A stretch of 64,000 nt of DNA from Acidovorax soli (GCF_014207955.1 NZ_JACHLK010000004.1:434001-498000); one strand, 5' to 3'. Positions 17,183 to 26,558 are shown, counted from the first letter of the stretch. Numbers and translations: made by a program. The notes: a model not told the origin generated them from the sequence alone.

Positions 17183-17876
17183 GCCCCACAGCAGCGGCGT
17201 CGCCCACCCGCTGGGCCTCACGGTGCACAGCCTGCCCGAGGCAGGCGAGGCCGTTGCCAGCAGCCAGCGCACGCGCCATGGCCGCCTGAAGATGTTCGGT
17301 GTGCTGCTGATCTGTGCCGCCCCGGTCATCGCCTCGTACTTCACCTACTACGTGATCCGGCCAGAGGGTCGCCGCGTCTACGGCGAACTCATCAACCCCC
17401 AGCGCAGCATGCCCGCGCTGGTGGGCACGGCGCTCGACGGCACGCCCCAGGCCCTGGCCTCGCTCAAAGGCCAGTGGCTGCTGGTGAGCGTGGCCGGCGG
17501 CGATTGCAACGACACCTGCCAGAAGCACCTGTACCTGCAGCGCCAACTGCGCGAAACCCTGGGCCGCGAGAAGGACCGTGTGGACTGGGTCTGGCTCGTC
17601 AACGACAGCGCGCCGCCGCCGCCGCTGCTGGCGCCGGCCCTGCAGCAGGCCACCGTGCTGCGCCTGGCGCCCGAGGCCCTGGCGGCCTGGCTGGCGCCGG
17701 CTGAGGGCCATGCCCTGCAGGACCACCTCTACGTGGTGGACCCCATGGGCAACTTCATGATGCGCTTTCCCGCCGCCATGGACCGCAGCGGCGCGGCCAA
17801 GGCCAAGCGCGACCTCGACCGCCTGCTGCGCGCCTCCTCCTCGTGGGACGAGGCCGGCCGGCCCGCCAAGCCATGA
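17124..17876 (+). CDS. SCO-like thioredoxin-fold membrane protein
   Basis: 250 aa. After a polar N-terminus there is one transmembrane helix (about residues 57-77, FGVLLICAAPVIASYFTYYVI) and then a periplasmic domain resembling SCO/thioredoxin proteins: GQWLLVSVAGGDCNDTCQKHLY holds C128 and C132 in the C-x3-C spacing of SCO copper sites, and DHLYVVDPMGNFMMRFP holds a possible third ligand. The sequence is too divergent for a firm call. It starts inside the end of SURF1 and ends in an ATGA overlap with ctaA, so the genes are tightly coupled. Probable role: copper or redox step in oxidase assembly. Confidence 0.7.
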   Translation: MSGSKSSDASFAHAASQVPEPHSSGVAHPLGLTVHSLPEAGEAVASSQRTRHGRLKMFGVLLICAAPVIASYFTYYVIRPEGRRVYGELINPQRSMPALVGTALDGTPQALASLKGQWLLVSVAGGDCNDTCQKHLYLQRQLRETLGREKDRVDWVWLVNDSAPPPPLLAPALQQATVLRLAPEALAAWLAPAEGHALQDHLYVVDPMGNFMMRFPAAMDRSGAAKAKRDLDRLLRASSSWDEAGRPAKP

Positions 17877-19078
17877 GCGACGCCCAACCCCTGTACGACC
17901 TGGCACCGCTGGCCCGGCTCATGCTGCTGGGCGTGCTCATCGCCCTGGGCCCGCTGGTCTGGGTGTGGCTGCGCAACCGCAAGAGCACGCCGCTCAAGCG
18001 CCTGCAGGCGCTCACTGTGCTCACGCTGTTCCTCACCTTCGACCTGGTGCTGTTCGGCGCCTTTACGCGGCTCACCGATTCGGGCCTGGGCTGCCCCGAC
18101 TGGCCCGGCTGCTACGGCAATGCCAGCCCCGTGGGCGCACGCGCCGAGATCGCCGCGGCGCAAGAGGCCATGCCCACCGGCCCCGTCACCCACGGCAAGG
18201 CCTGGGTCGAGATGGTGCACCGCTACCTGGCCACGGGCGTGGGCGTGCTCATCATCGTGATCACCGTCTCGTCCTGGGTGCAGCGCCGCCAGGCCCGGCA
18301 GCAGGGCATCGCCGAGCCGCCCATCAGCCCCTGGTGGCCCACCTTCACGCTGTTCTGGGTGTGCCTGCAGGGCGCGTTCGGCGCGCTCACGGTCACCATG
18401 AAGCTGTTCCCCGCCATCGTCACGCTGCACCTCATCGGCGGCCTGGTGCTGCTGGCCCTGCTGTGCGTGCAGGCCGTGCGCCATGCACACTGGGCCCAGG
18501 GCCGGGTGGCTGAGCGCATTGCCCCCGCGCTGCGCCAGGGCCTGCTGTGGACCGCCGTGCTCGTGTCCGTGCAGATCGTGCTGGGCGGCTGGGTCAGCAC
18601 CAACTACGCGGTGCTGGCCTGCACCAGCTTCCCCACCTGCCAGGGCAGTTGGTGGCCGGCCATGGACTTTGCCCAGGGCTTCCAGGTCTGGCGCCAGCTG
18701 GGCATGCTGCAGGACGGCAGCCACATCAGCTTTGCCGGCCTCACGGCCATCCACTACGTGCACCGGCTCATGGCCTATGTGGTGCTGGCCGCGCTGCTGG
18801 CGCTTGTCTGGCGCCTCTACAAGGCCGCCGTGCTGCCGGTGCAGGCACGCTGGCTGCTGGCGCTGTCGCTGGCCCAGCTGGCAACGGGCCTGTCCAACGT
18901 CGTGCTGGACTGGCCCCTGCTCGCAGCCGTGCTGCACACCGGCGGCGCCGCCGCCCTGGTGGTGGTACTGACCTGGGCCCTGGCGTCCAGCCGGTCTACA
19001 GCCGCCGCTGCCACTGCCACTGCAGCCCCCGAAGAATCCCAGGCGCCGCAGGGCGCATCGAGAAGAGTGTCCGCATGA
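17873..19078 (+). CDS. ctaA: Haem A synthase (CtaA/COX15)
   Basis: Membrane oxygenase that converts haem O to haem A. The 401-aa protein has about eight helices. [22 protein letters not shown] near residue 60 and [22 protein letters not shown] near residue 240 are the paired Cys-containing loops, [12 protein letters not shown] and [13 protein letters not shown] hold the haem-ligating histidines. Both half-repeats are present, so it is full length. It starts in a 4-base overlap with the SCO-like gene and ends in a 4-base overlap with ctaB. Confidence 0.95.
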   Translation: MSDAQPLYDLAPLARLMLLGVLIALGPLVWVWLRNRKSTPLKRLQALTVLTLFLTFDLVLFGAFTRLTDSGLGCPDWPGCYGNASPVGARAEIAAAQEAMPTGPVTHGKAWVEMVHRYLATGVGVLIIVITVSSWVQRRQARQQGIAEPPISPWWPTFTLFWVCLQGAFGALTVTMKLFPAIVTLHLIGGLVLLALLCVQAVRHAHWAQGRVAERIAPALRQGLLWTAVLVSVQIVLGGWVSTNYAVLACTSFPTCQGSWWPAMDFAQGFQVWRQLGMLQDGSHISFAGLTAIHYVHRLMAYVVLAALLALVWRLYKAAVLPVQARWLLALSLAQLATGLSNVVLDWPLLAAVLHTGGAAALVVVLTWALASSRSTAAAATATAAPEESQAPQGASRRVSA

Positions 19079-19977
19079 GTGTCGCCCCCGCCCTACCGTC
19101 GTCGCTGCCCTCGCGTGCGGCGCAGTTCTATGCCCTGACCAAGCCGCGCGTGGTGCAGCTCATCGTGTTCTGCGCGCTCATCGGCATGGTGCTGGCCGTG
19201 CCCGGCATGCCCAGTGGCGCGCAGTTCGGCCGCATGGCCATTGCCTGCCTGGGCGTGTGGCTGGTGGCCGGCGCTGCCGCCGCCTTCAACTGCATCGTGG
19301 AGCAGGGCATCGACGCCAAGATGAAGCGCACCGCCTGGCGCCCCACGGCCAAGGGCGAGCTGTCCAATTCGCAGACCCTGCTGTTCTCGGCCATCCTGTG
19401 CGGCGCCGGCTCGGCCCTGCTGTACTTTGCCGTGAACCCGCTGACCATGTGGCTCACCTTTGCCACCTTTGTCGGCTACGCGGTCATCTACACCGTGATC
19501 CTGAAGCCGCTCACGCCGCAGAACATCGTCATCGGCGGCGCCTCGGGCGCCATGCCGCCGGTGCTGGGCTGGTCGTCCATGACGGGCGACGTGGGCCCCG
19601 AGGCGCTGATCCTGTTCCTCATCATCTTCCTGTGGACGCCGCCGCACTTCTGGGCCCTGGCCCTGTACCGCGTGGAGGACTACCGCAAGTCCGGCCTGCC
19701 CATGCTGCCCGTGACGCATGGCAACGAGTTCACGCGCCTGCAGGTGTTCCTCTACACCCTCATCCTGTTCGCCGGTTGCCTCATGCCGTTTGTCTACGGC
19801 ATGAGCTCGTGGATCTACCTGACCGCCGCCGTGCTGCTCAGCATCGGCTTTTGCGGCTACGGCTTTGCGCTGTGGCGCAAGTACTCCGACGAGCTGGCGC
19901 GCAAGACCTTCCGCTTTTCCCTCGTCCACCTGAGCGTGCTGTTCGCCGCCCTGCTGGTGGACCATTACGTGCTCTGA
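19075..19977 (+). CDS. ctaB: Protohaem IX farnesyltransferase (haem O synthase)
   Basis: UbiA-family prenyltransferase that adds farnesyl to haem B, giving haem O for CtaA. 300 aa with nine predicted helices; the first conserved stretch [19 protein letters not shown] is followed by the prenyl-diphosphate site [19 protein letters not shown] (the DxxxxRT variant of the Asp motif) and the second motif [54 protein letters not shown] is also diagnostic of CtaB. Translationally coupled to ctaA (ATGA). Confidence 0.97.
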   Translation: MSVAPALPSSLPSRAAQFYALTKPRVVQLIVFCALIGMVLAVPGMPSGAQFGRMAIACLGVWLVAGAAAAFNCIVEQGIDAKMKRTAWRPTAKGELSNSQTLLFSAILCGAGSALLYFAVNPLTMWLTFATFVGYAVIYTVILKPLTPQNIVIGGASGAMPPVLGWSSMTGDVGPEALILFLIIFLWTPPHFWALALYRVEDYRKSGLPMLPVTHGNEFTRLQVFLYTLILFAGCLMPFVYGMSSWIYLTAAVLLSIGFCGYGFALWRKYSDELARKTFRFSLVHLSVLFAALLVDHYVL

Positions 19978-19994
19978 ACGGGCCTTTTCCCACC

Positions 19995-20615
19995 ATGCAG
20001 AAACGACATGCTTTGAAAGCCATCGCCCTGGGGACCGCCGCGTTCGCTGGCAGCACGCTGCTCACCGCCTGCTTCGACAAGAAGGAGCAGACGCTGCAGT
20101 TCCGCGGGGTCGATGTCACCGGTGCCGACTATGCACGGGACCTGCCGTTGACCGACCACAACGGCCAGGCGCGCAGCATCAAGGACTTTGCCGGCAAGGT
20201 GGTCGTGGTGTTCTTCGGCTTCACCCAATGCCCCGATGTCTGCCCCACCGCCATGGCCGAACTGGCCGAGGTGAAAAAGGCCCTGGGCCAGGACGGTGAC
20301 AAGCTGCAGGGCCTGTTCGTCACCGTCGACCCCGAGCGCGACACCCCCGAGGTGCTCAAGGCCTACATGGCCAACTTCGACCCCAGCTTCCTCGCCCTGC
20401 GCGGCACCCCCGAGCAACTCGCCGCCGTGGCCAAGGACTTCAAGATCTACTACAAGAAGGTCGAAGGCAAGACCCCCACCAGCTACAGCATGGACCATTC
20501 CGCCGGCAGCTATGTCTATGACACGGCCGGGCGGCTGCGCATCTACAACCGCTATGGCAGCGGTGCGCAGGCGCTCACCGAGGATGTGCGGGCGCTGCTG
20601 AACACGGCCGCCTGA
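19995..20615 (+). CDS. SCO family copper-delivery lipoprotein
   Basis: Periplasmic copper chaperone/thiol reductase that loads CuA on subunit II. The 206-aa protein carries a lipoprotein signal peptide with lipobox LLTAC (Cys26), then the SCO fold with FGFTQCPDVCPTAM (C79 and C83) and the third ligand His168 in SMDHSAGSYVYD. FVTVDPERDTPEVL is also a family signature. It follows ctaB by 17 bp and closes the biogenesis operon at a terminator. Together with the SCO-like protein, the locus encodes two C-x3-C proteins. Confidence 0.95.
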   Translation: MQKRHALKAIALGTAAFAGSTLLTACFDKKEQTLQFRGVDVTGADYARDLPLTDHNGQARSIKDFAGKVVVVFFGFTQCPDVCPTAMAELAEVKKALGQDGDKLQGLFVTVDPERDTPEVLKAYMANFDPSFLALRGTPEQLAAVAKDFKIYYKKVEGKTPTSYSMDHSAGSYVYDTAGRLRIYNRYGSGAQALTEDVRALLNTAA

Positions 20616-20625
20616 GCGCTGCCAT

Positions 20626-20662
20626 AAAAAAGCCCTCCCCCGCCATGGCGGAGGAGGGCGAT
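20626..20662. terminator. Intrinsic terminator between the SCO gene and the Bug gene
   Basis: GCCCTCC (20632-20638) pairs with GGAGGGC (20653-20659), with an inner palindrome CCGCCATGGCGG. Six A residues at 20626-20631 become a U-tract for the minus strand, so it is a good intrinsic terminator for the Bug-protein gene and may also stop the oxidase operon. Confidence 0.85.
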
Positions 20663-20679
20663 AGACGGAACAGGGCGGT

Positions 20680-21759
20680 TTACTCGGCCTTGATGCCGCG
20701 CATGGCGATCACGCCGCCCAGCAGGTTGGTGTCGGCCTTGATGCGGTTGGCCAGGCCTTCGGGCGAGGTGCCCACCACCTGCCAGCCTTGCTGGAACAGC
20801 TTGCTGCGCACGTCGGGGCTGCGGGCGATCTCGCTGATGAGGGCGGCGACCTTGGCCTGGATGGGCTTGGGCATGGTGGCCGGGGCGGCAAAGGCGTTCC
20901 AGATCTCCAGGTTGTAGTTGGTGATGCCGGCTTCGGCCAGGCTGGGCACGTCGGGCACCAGCGGGCTGCGGCCCGACGAGGTGACGCCGATGGCGCGCAG
21001 CTTGCCGGCCTTGACCTGGGCCTGGGCCAGGGCGGGGGGCAGCAGGGCCATTTGCAGCTGGCCGCCGAGCATGGCGGTGGCCACCTGGGGGTAGCCGGGG
21101 TAGGGCACGTGCACGGGGTTGATGTTGCTGCGCGACTTGAGCAGCTCGGTGCCGATGTGGCCCACGGTGCCCACTCCGGGGGTGCCGTAGCTCCACTTGT
21201 CGCCGCCGTTGCGGGCGGCCACGAAGAATTCGCGCGCGTCGGCCGTGGCGGGCACGCCGGGCTGGCTCACGGGGGCCGTCAGCACCAGGGGCGAGGTGCC
21301 GATCAGGCTCAGCGGGGCCAGGTCCTTGATGGGGTCGTAGGGCACGGCGGGGTTGAGCATCTTGGCGATGGTCATGTTGCCGTTGATCATCAGGCCGATG
21401 GTGTGGTCGTCACGCGCCTTGGCGACGGCGTCGGCACCGATGTTGCCGCCCGCGCCCACCTTGTTCTCCACGATGACCGGCTGGCCCAGCGCCTTGGACA
21501 GGGGCTCGGCAATGGTGCGGGCCGTGAGGTCGGGCGAGGAGCCGGCCGGAAAGCCCACGATGATGCGCACAGGCTTGGTAGGCCAGGCCACGGGGGCTGC
21601 CGCCGCCGCAGGTGCTGCGGGTTTGGCAGCGGGCTTTTGCGCGGACGACTGCTGGGCTTGCTGGGCCAGGGCCCAGGGCGACGACGTCAGGGCAGCGATC
21701 GCCAGGGCCAGGGCCGCGCGGCGGGGAACAGGAACAACAACAGGGCGTGACAAGAGCAT
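20680..21759 (-). CDS. Bug family (TctC-like) substrate-binding protein
   Basis: Periplasmic solute-binding protein of the tripartite tricarboxylate transporter family, 359 aa. It has a signal peptide (SPWALAQQAQQ) and an unusual Ala/Pro/Lys linker (residues about 35-60) before WPTKPVRIIVGFPAGSSPDLTAR, the family signature, with VENKVGAGGNIGADAVAKA following. ATG 21759 has AAGGAGA upstream. No TctA/TctB membrane genes lie nearby, so it is one of the many orphan Bug proteins of beta-proteobacteria; the ligand is unknown. Confidence 0.9.
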   Translation of the reverse strand: MLLSRPVVVPVPRRAALALAIAALTSSPWALAQQAQQSSAQKPAAKPAAPAAAAAPVAWPTKPVRIIVGFPAGSSPDLTARTIAEPLSKALGQPVIVENKVGAGGNIGADAVAKARDDHTIGLMINGNMTIAKMLNPAVPYDPIKDLAPLSLIGTSPLVLTAPVSQPGVPATADAREFFVAARNGGDKWSYGTPGVGTVGHIGTELLKSRSNINPVHVPYPGYPQVATAMLGGQLQMALLPPALAQAQVKAGKLRAIGVTSSGRSPLVPDVPSLAEAGITNYNLEIWNAFAAPATMPKPIQAKVAALISEIARSPDVRSKLFQQGWQVVGTSPEGLANRIKADTNLLGGVIAMRGIKAE

Positions 21760-21800
21760 CTCCTTGAAAGTGATCTGCAGCGGCTGCCGCGCCAAAGAAA

Positions 21801-21821
21801 AAGGGCCCCGACGGGGCCCTT
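21801..21821. terminator. Terminator downstream of rpoH
   Basis: AAGGGCCCC-GAC-GGGGCCCTT, a perfect 9-bp stem with a 3-nt loop, preceded on the plus strand by AAAGAAA, which gives a U-rich tail for the rpoH transcript on the minus strand. It lies 77 bp past the rpoH stop and about 40 bp before the Bug-protein start, so it separates the two genes. Confidence 0.85.
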
Positions 21822-21897
21822 GTGCTCAAGGCGCTTTTGCCGCGAAGCAGCGATGGTAACGCGCCCTTTGCAGCGAAGCGGATCGATGCTTATGCCT

Positions 21898-22839
21898 TTA
21901 TGCGTACTCCGCCAGCGCCTTTTTCATCTTCTTCATGGCGGCTACTTCGATCTGGCGAATGCGCTCGGCGCTCACGCCATAGACGGCGGCCAGCTCGTGC
22001 AGCGTCATGCCGCCCGTGCCGTCGTCGTTCACCTTGAGCCAGCGCTCTTCCACGATGCGGCGGCTGCGCTCGTCCAGGCTGGCCAGGGCGTCGGCAATGC
22101 CGTCGGTGGCCAGGTAGTCGCGCTGGCGCGATTCGATCATGGCCGTGGGCTCATGGGCGGCATCGGCCAGGTAGGCGATGGGGCCGAAGGCCTGCTCGCC
22201 ATCGTCCGAGGGGGCCGGGTCGAGCAGCACATCGCCGCCCGACAGGCGGGTTTCCATCTCGATGACTTCTTCGCGCTTGACGTTGAGCTGCTCGGCCACA
22301 GCGTCGATCTCGCGGTCCGACAGGGTGTCGCGGTGCGTGGCGGCATCGGCGGCGGCCGCATCGGCCTTGAAACCTTGCTTCATGGACCGCAGATTGAAGA
22401 ACAGCTTGCGCTGGGCCTTGGTGGTCGCCACCTTGACCATGCGCCAGTTCTTGAGGATGTATTCGTGGATCTCGGCCTTGATCCAGTGCATGGCGTAGCT
22501 CACCAAGCGCACGCCCTGGTCGGGGTCGAAGCGCTTGACGGCCTTCATCAGGCCCACGTTGCCTTCCTGGATCAGGTCGCCGTGCGGCAGGCCATAGCCC
22601 AGGTACTGGCGCGAGATGGAGACGACCAGGCGCAGGTGCGACATCACCAGCCGGCCGGCGGCGTCCAGGTCGTTGTTGTCCTTGAGAGCGCGTGCGTAGG
22701 TCTGCTCTTCCTCGTGGGTGAGCAGGGGCAGGCGGTTGACGGCCGAAATATAGGCGTCCAGATTGCCCAGCGGGGGCACCAGCGCCCATGGGTTGGCGGG
22801 CGCCAAAGTCGTCGTAACGGTTCCAGACTGAATGTTCAT
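21898..22839 (-). CDS. rpoH: RNA polymerase sigma factor RpoH (sigma-32)
   Basis: Heat-shock sigma factor, 313 aa. Region 2 is complete (DLIQEGNVGLMKAVKRFDPDQGVRLVSYAMHWIKAEIHEYIL), followed by NWRMVKVATTKAQRKLFFNLRSMK, which contains the RpoH box that distinguishes sigma-32 from RpoD. Region 4 with its helix-turn-helix (GMTLHELAAVYGVSAERIRQIEVAAMKKMKKAL) ends the protein. ATG 22839 is preceded by GGAAAGGA. The promoter upstream is covered by a perfect CIRCE operator, so the gene appears to be under HrcA control. Confidence 0.97.
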   Translation of the reverse strand: MNIQSGTVTTTLAPANPWALVPPLGNLDAYISAVNRLPLLTHEEEQTYARALKDNNDLDAAGRLVMSHLRLVVSISRQYLGYGLPHGDLIQEGNVGLMKAVKRFDPDQGVRLVSYAMHWIKAEIHEYILKNWRMVKVATTKAQRKLFFNLRSMKQGFKADAAAADAATHRDTLSDREIDAVAEQLNVKREEVIEMETRLSGGDVLLDPAPSDDGEQAFGPIAYLADAAHEPTAMIESRQRDYLATDGIADALASLDERSRRIVEERWLKVNDDGTGGMTLHELAAVYGVSAERIRQIEVAAMKKMKKALAEYA

Positions 22840-22866
22840 TCCGGGAATCCTTTCCTCTAAGCCGTG

Positions 22867-22896
22867 ATATTAGCACTCTCTTTGAATGAGTGCTAA
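22867..22896 (-). promoter_or_regulatory. CIRCE operator over the rpoH promoter
   Basis: TTAGCACTC (22870-22878), nine bases, GAGTGCTAA (22888-22896): a perfect match to the HrcA-binding CIRCE inverted repeat. Read on the minus strand, TTAGCA (22891-22896) and TAATAT (22867-22872), 18 bp apart, could be the -35 and -10 boxes of a sigma-70 promoter, so HrcA would cover both. The start codon of rpoH is 28 bp further on. Confidence 0.9.
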
Positions 22897-23164
22897 AGCC
22901 AAAGTTCCCCTGCTGCGGTGGGGTGATTGCCGGGGTGTCCGGGCCACGATGGACCATGGACTGGCATGCATCCCCAAGGTTCCTTCCACGGTGCTTTGCC
23001 CTGCAAAGCCGGCCGAAAATCGCTGGTCCCCAGTCTAGGGAGCGTGCCTGGGCCCGCCTGTAGGAGCCCGGCCCAGTTCTGTGTGGTGATTGGCGACGGA
23101 TGCGGGAGCAGGGGGTGGGGGCGCGCATCGCTACCATCGGCGGCCACAGCACCTGTTTACGTCC
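22897..23164. other. Non-coding gap between rpoH and the WG-repeat gene
   Basis: About 270 bp between two divergent genes. Apart from the CIRCE site at its left edge I see no coding frame, repeat or strong hairpin. It must carry the promoter of the WG-repeat gene, but no clear -35/-10 pair stands out by eye. Confidence 0.5.
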
Positions 23165-26100
23165 ATGCACCCCCAGCCCGCCACCGCCACCCCTCCCGCC
23201 CCCGCTCCCTGGATCGCCCGCATCCCCCTGTCGCCCGAGCGCAGCCGCCAGGCCCTGGTCATCGTGCATGCCGGCAAGGCCACGCGCCCGGCCGAGGGGC
23301 TGCAGGCGCTGCTGGGCTTCCATGCCGATGGGCAAGGGGGCTGGATCTCCGCCGCCCAGGCGGAGGATGGGCGCTGGGGCTTCATCGATGCCGGGGGCCG
23401 CTGGCGGGTGCCGCCCACGCTGGAGAATGCGCGCGGCTATTCCGTCGACGGCCTGGCGCGCTTCCAGCAGGGCGGGCTGTGGGGCTTTGTGGACCTTGCA
23501 GGGGCGGTGGCGGTGGCGCCGCGCTTCCTGGATGTGCGGCCATTCCGGCACGGCCTGTCGGCGGCGCGGGTGGGCGAGGACGAATGGCGCATCCTCGACC
23601 GCGAGGGGCGCTTCACCTCGGAGGCGCGCTTTCACGACCTCAGCGAGTTCGGCGCCTGCGGCCTGGCCCGCGCGGTCCCGTGGGATCCGCAAGGCGACGA
23701 GCGCCTGCACGGCTTTGTGGACCGGGAGGGGCGCTGGGCCATCGCGCCGCGTTTCCAGGCGGCCGAGCCCTTTGACGAGCTGGACACCACCCCCGCCACG
23801 CTCGACGGCGACCGTTGGGGCCTGATCGATGCACGTGGGGAGTGGGTGCTCACCCCCGGCTATGCGCTGATCGATGCTTTCAACGGCGACGGCCTGGCGT
23901 ACTGCGAAGGGCCCGACGATGGGGACGAGGACGATTGCGCCTACCTCGATGCCCAGGGCCGGGTCGTCGTGCAGGGCGACGCCCAACTGGCCCGGTACAT
24001 GGCCTGCGGCCGGGTGGCCAGCAACGCCGAGGGCAGCCGCTTTCTGTGCGCCGACGGCACGCCGCTGGCCACCCCGGCCCTGGCCTGGGGCACCCACTTC
24101 CGCCCCGCCTGCGGCTTTGCCGTGGTGCGCACCCGCAGCAGCGGCGATGGCGACGGGGCTGTCCCCGCGGCCTGGGGCCTGTTGCACACCGATGGCAGCG
24201 TGCTGCCAGTGGATGCTGCGCCGCTGCTGGAGCCGCTGACCGACGCCGAGGGCTGGATACCCGCCGAAGAGCGCGGCACGCCGCTGGTGCCGTTTCTCAC
24301 GCGCGATGGCCAGGTGGCCTGGATCGACCGGGCCGGTACCGTGGTCTGGCGTGCCGTGGCCGACGGCGCGCAGGTGGTGCTGCAGGCCGCCGATGGCCGC
24401 CCGCTGTGGCGCAGCGCGGTGCAGGAGGGGGCTGTCGGGCCGGTGCAGCCGTTCTTCCACCCCCAGCCCACCGCGCACCAGGATGCGGTGGCCCTGGCCC
24501 GCGACCTGCTGGCCGATGCCGAGGCCGCCCTGCACGGGCTGGCGGCGGGCGAAGCGCTGGAGGGCGGGCCCGCCTATGACGAGGAGGAAGAAGCGGACGA
24601 GGACGCCGCCCCGGTGCGCCATGCGGTGCGCACGCGGCGGCTGGCGCGCACCGACCTGGGCGAAGAACACAGCGGACACTACGAGTTCCTGGGCCCGCTG
24701 CGGGCCGGTGCCGTGGAGCAGGCCCATACGGCGGTGCTGCAGGCCCTGGCCGGGCATTACGGCCCGCCCTTGCGCGACCCCGAGCACAAGGTCCCTTGGT
24801 GGTTCCCCGCCGGCCAGCTGCCGCCGGCCTGGGCCGTGCCGATGGACCGCGCCCTGCCGGGGGACAGCGGCGTGCTGCGCGAGTCGCGCGAGCAGTGGCT
24901 GTCGCTGTACCAGGTGGATGGCACGGGCGACGGCGATGCCTGGTGGGAGCTGCGGCTGATGGCGGCGCCGAGCGTGGACGCGCTGCAGACCGCGCTGCGC
25001 GCACGCCAGCAGGCCCTGCCGGCCGGGGAGGGCGAGGGGGACAGGCCTCGCGCTGACGGCCCGCCCGAGGCGCCCCGCGAACCGCAGACGCGCGAGGAAT
25101 GGCTGCAGACCGTGGCCCGCAGCGGCCGCTCCATCGGCCGGGTGCCGGCACAGTGGCTGGACGATGCCATGGTGGATGCGGCGGTGGCCGACTGGACCGC
25201 GGCGCTGGAAGATGTGCCCGCGCGCTGGCAGACGCCCGAGCGCCTGGCCGCCCTGGTGCGCCAGGGGGTCGACAAGGCCACGCAGATCCCGCCCCGCTGC
25301 ATGACGGCCGAAGCCTTGGCCCTGGCGCGCGCGCTGTACGCGGGCCAGCCCGACTGGGACTGGCGCGACCAGGAGCACAGCCGCGTGCCCCGGCAGTGGA
25401 ACCACAACAGCCTGCACGGCGTGTGGGCCGGACTGCTCACGCCAGCGATGGCGCTTGCGGCCGTGCGCGCGCATGCGCCCCTGCGCACCGTGGCGCACTG
25501 GCTGCGCACCGATGCGGTGGAAGAGGCCGCCCTCAGCACCAGCCTGGACAACATCCGCGACCTCGACCCCGCCAAGGTCACGCCGGCGCTGGCCGAAGCC
25601 GCCGTGCGCTACCGCGGCGACCGGATCGACGCCATCCCGGCCCACCTGCTGACCCCCCAGCTGTGCCTGCTGGCGGTGCGCAACAACGGCCAGTCGCTGG
25701 CCCTGATTCCCGAGGCCCTGCGCAGCGTGGACGTCTGCGTCGCAGCGCTCCAGGAATCCTGGAACCAGTTCATGGAAGTGCCCCAAGCCCTGCGGGTGGA
25801 GGTGACCACCCAGCTCATCGACGCGGAGCTGGCGAAGAGCAAGCGCAAGAAGAAGCAAGCCGGCGCGCCGGAGGAAAGCAGCGAGTGGCACGCCTACCGC
25901 GCATGGGCCCGCCTCTGGGCCGGCGACTGGCCGGGCGCCATGGCCGACGCGCAGCGCAAGCAGGGCAGGGCGGCCGACATGCACTACGTGATGGCCAGCG
26001 CCTGGCGCGCGCTGGGCCGCCCCGAAGAGGCCGCGCGCGAGGCTGCGAACGTGCTCGCCCGCGAGTCGCCCTACGTCGCCATGTGGAACCGCGCCGAAGA

Positions 26101-26557
26101 CACGCGCTGGCTCCAGGCCCTGGCCCGGGAGCACACCGCCCGGGCGCTGGCGGTTGACGATGCGGCGCTGGTGGAGCGGCTGCGCGCGCAGCCCGACCTG
26201 CTGGGCGACATCCCGCGCGAGCGCATCACCCACGCCATGGTGGATGCCGCGCTGCAGGACGATGAACGCACCGTGCGCTTTGTGCCGCGCCGCCTCATGA
26301 CGCCCGAGCGCTATGCCATTGCGCTGGAGCGCCAATTCAAGCAGTTCGGGCAGATCCCTGCCAGCATGCTCAGCGAGGCGGCCTGTATCGCGCATGTGCG
26401 CAACGCGGGGTGGAACCTGGGCGCGGTGCCCGAGGCCCTGCGCACGCTCACCGTCTGCGCCTACGCGGTGCGCCACAGCGCCCGCGCCATCGAGGAGGTG
26501 CCCGCGGCCCTGCGCGAGCGGGTGCCGGCCGCGGTCCGCAAGCTGCCGCGCGAATAG
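23165..26557 (+). CDS. Giant WG-repeat protein with C-terminal DUF4116-like repeats
   Basis: 1130-aa protein with no recognised enzyme domain. Residues about 68-270 hold WG repeats (DGRWGFIDAGG, GLWGFVDLAG, LHGFVDREGRWAIAPRF, DRWGLIDARGEWVLTPGY), a beta-propeller-like repeat. A central acidic patch (about 475-485, EEEEADEDA) precedes a less repetitive section. From about residue 640 to the end, units of roughly 60 residues recur with IGRVPAQWLDDAMV, DAIPAHLLTPQLCLLAVRNNG and LGAVPEALRTLTVCAYAVRHSARAIEEVP, similar to DUF4116 (L-x2-VP-x2-L-R). There is no signal peptide. ATG 23165 is chosen as the first start with a normal N-terminus. It stands alone and its function is unknown. Confidence 0.8.
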   Translation: MHPQPATATPPAPAPWIARIPLSPERSRQALVIVHAGKATRPAEGLQALLGFHADGQGGWISAAQAEDGRWGFIDAGGRWRVPPTLENARGYSVDGLARFQQGGLWGFVDLAGAVAVAPRFLDVRPFRHGLSAARVGEDEWRILDREGRFTSEARFHDLSEFGACGLARAVPWDPQGDERLHGFVDREGRWAIAPRFQAAEPFDELDTTPATLDGDRWGLIDARGEWVLTPGYALIDAFNGDGLAYCEGPDDGDEDDCAYLDAQGRVVVQGDAQLARYMACGRVASNAEGSRFLCADGTPLATPALAWGTHFRPACGFAVVRTRSSGDGDGAVPAAWGLLHTDGSVLPVDAAPLLEPLTDAEGWIPAEERGTPLVPFLTRDGQVAWIDRAGTVVWRAVADGAQVVLQAADGRPLWRSAVQEGAVGPVQPFFHPQPTAHQDAVALARDLLADAEAALHGLAAGEALEGGPAYDEEEEADEDAAPVRHAVRTRRLARTDLGEEHSGHYEFLGPLRAGAVEQAHTAVLQALAGHYGPPLRDPEHKVPWWFPAGQLPPAWAVPMDRALPGDSGVLRESREQWLSLYQVDGTGDGDAWWELRLMAAPSVDALQTALRARQQALPAGEGEGDRPRADGPPEAPREPQTREEWLQTVARSGRSIGRVPAQWLDDAMVDAAVADWTAALEDVPARWQTPERLAALVRQGVDKATQIPPRCMTAEALALARALYAGQPDWDWRDQEHSRVPRQWNHNSLHGVWAGLLTPAMALAAVRAHAPLRTVAHWLRTDAVEEAALSTSLDNIRDLDPAKVTPALAEAAVRYRGDRIDAIPAHLLTPQLCLLAVRNNGQSLALIPEALRSVDVCVAALQESWNQFMEVPQALRVEVTTQLIDAELAKSKRKKKQAGAPEESSEWHAYRAWARLWAGDWPGAMADAQRKQGRAADMHYVMASAWRALGRPEEAAREAANVLARESPYVAMWNRAEDTRWLQALAREHTARALAVDDAALVERLRAQPDLLGDIPRERITHAMVDAALQDDERTVRFVPRRLMTPERYAIALERQFKQFGQIPASMLSEAACIAHVRNAGWNLGAVPEALRTLTVCAYAVRHSARAIEEVPAALRERVPAAVRKLPRE

Positions 26558-26558
26558 G

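Noticed and set aside
23365..24200. Repetitive DNA in the WG gene as a possible CRISPR or tandem repeat
   Set aside because: The repetition is at protein level with diverged codons; there are no identical direct repeats or spacers.
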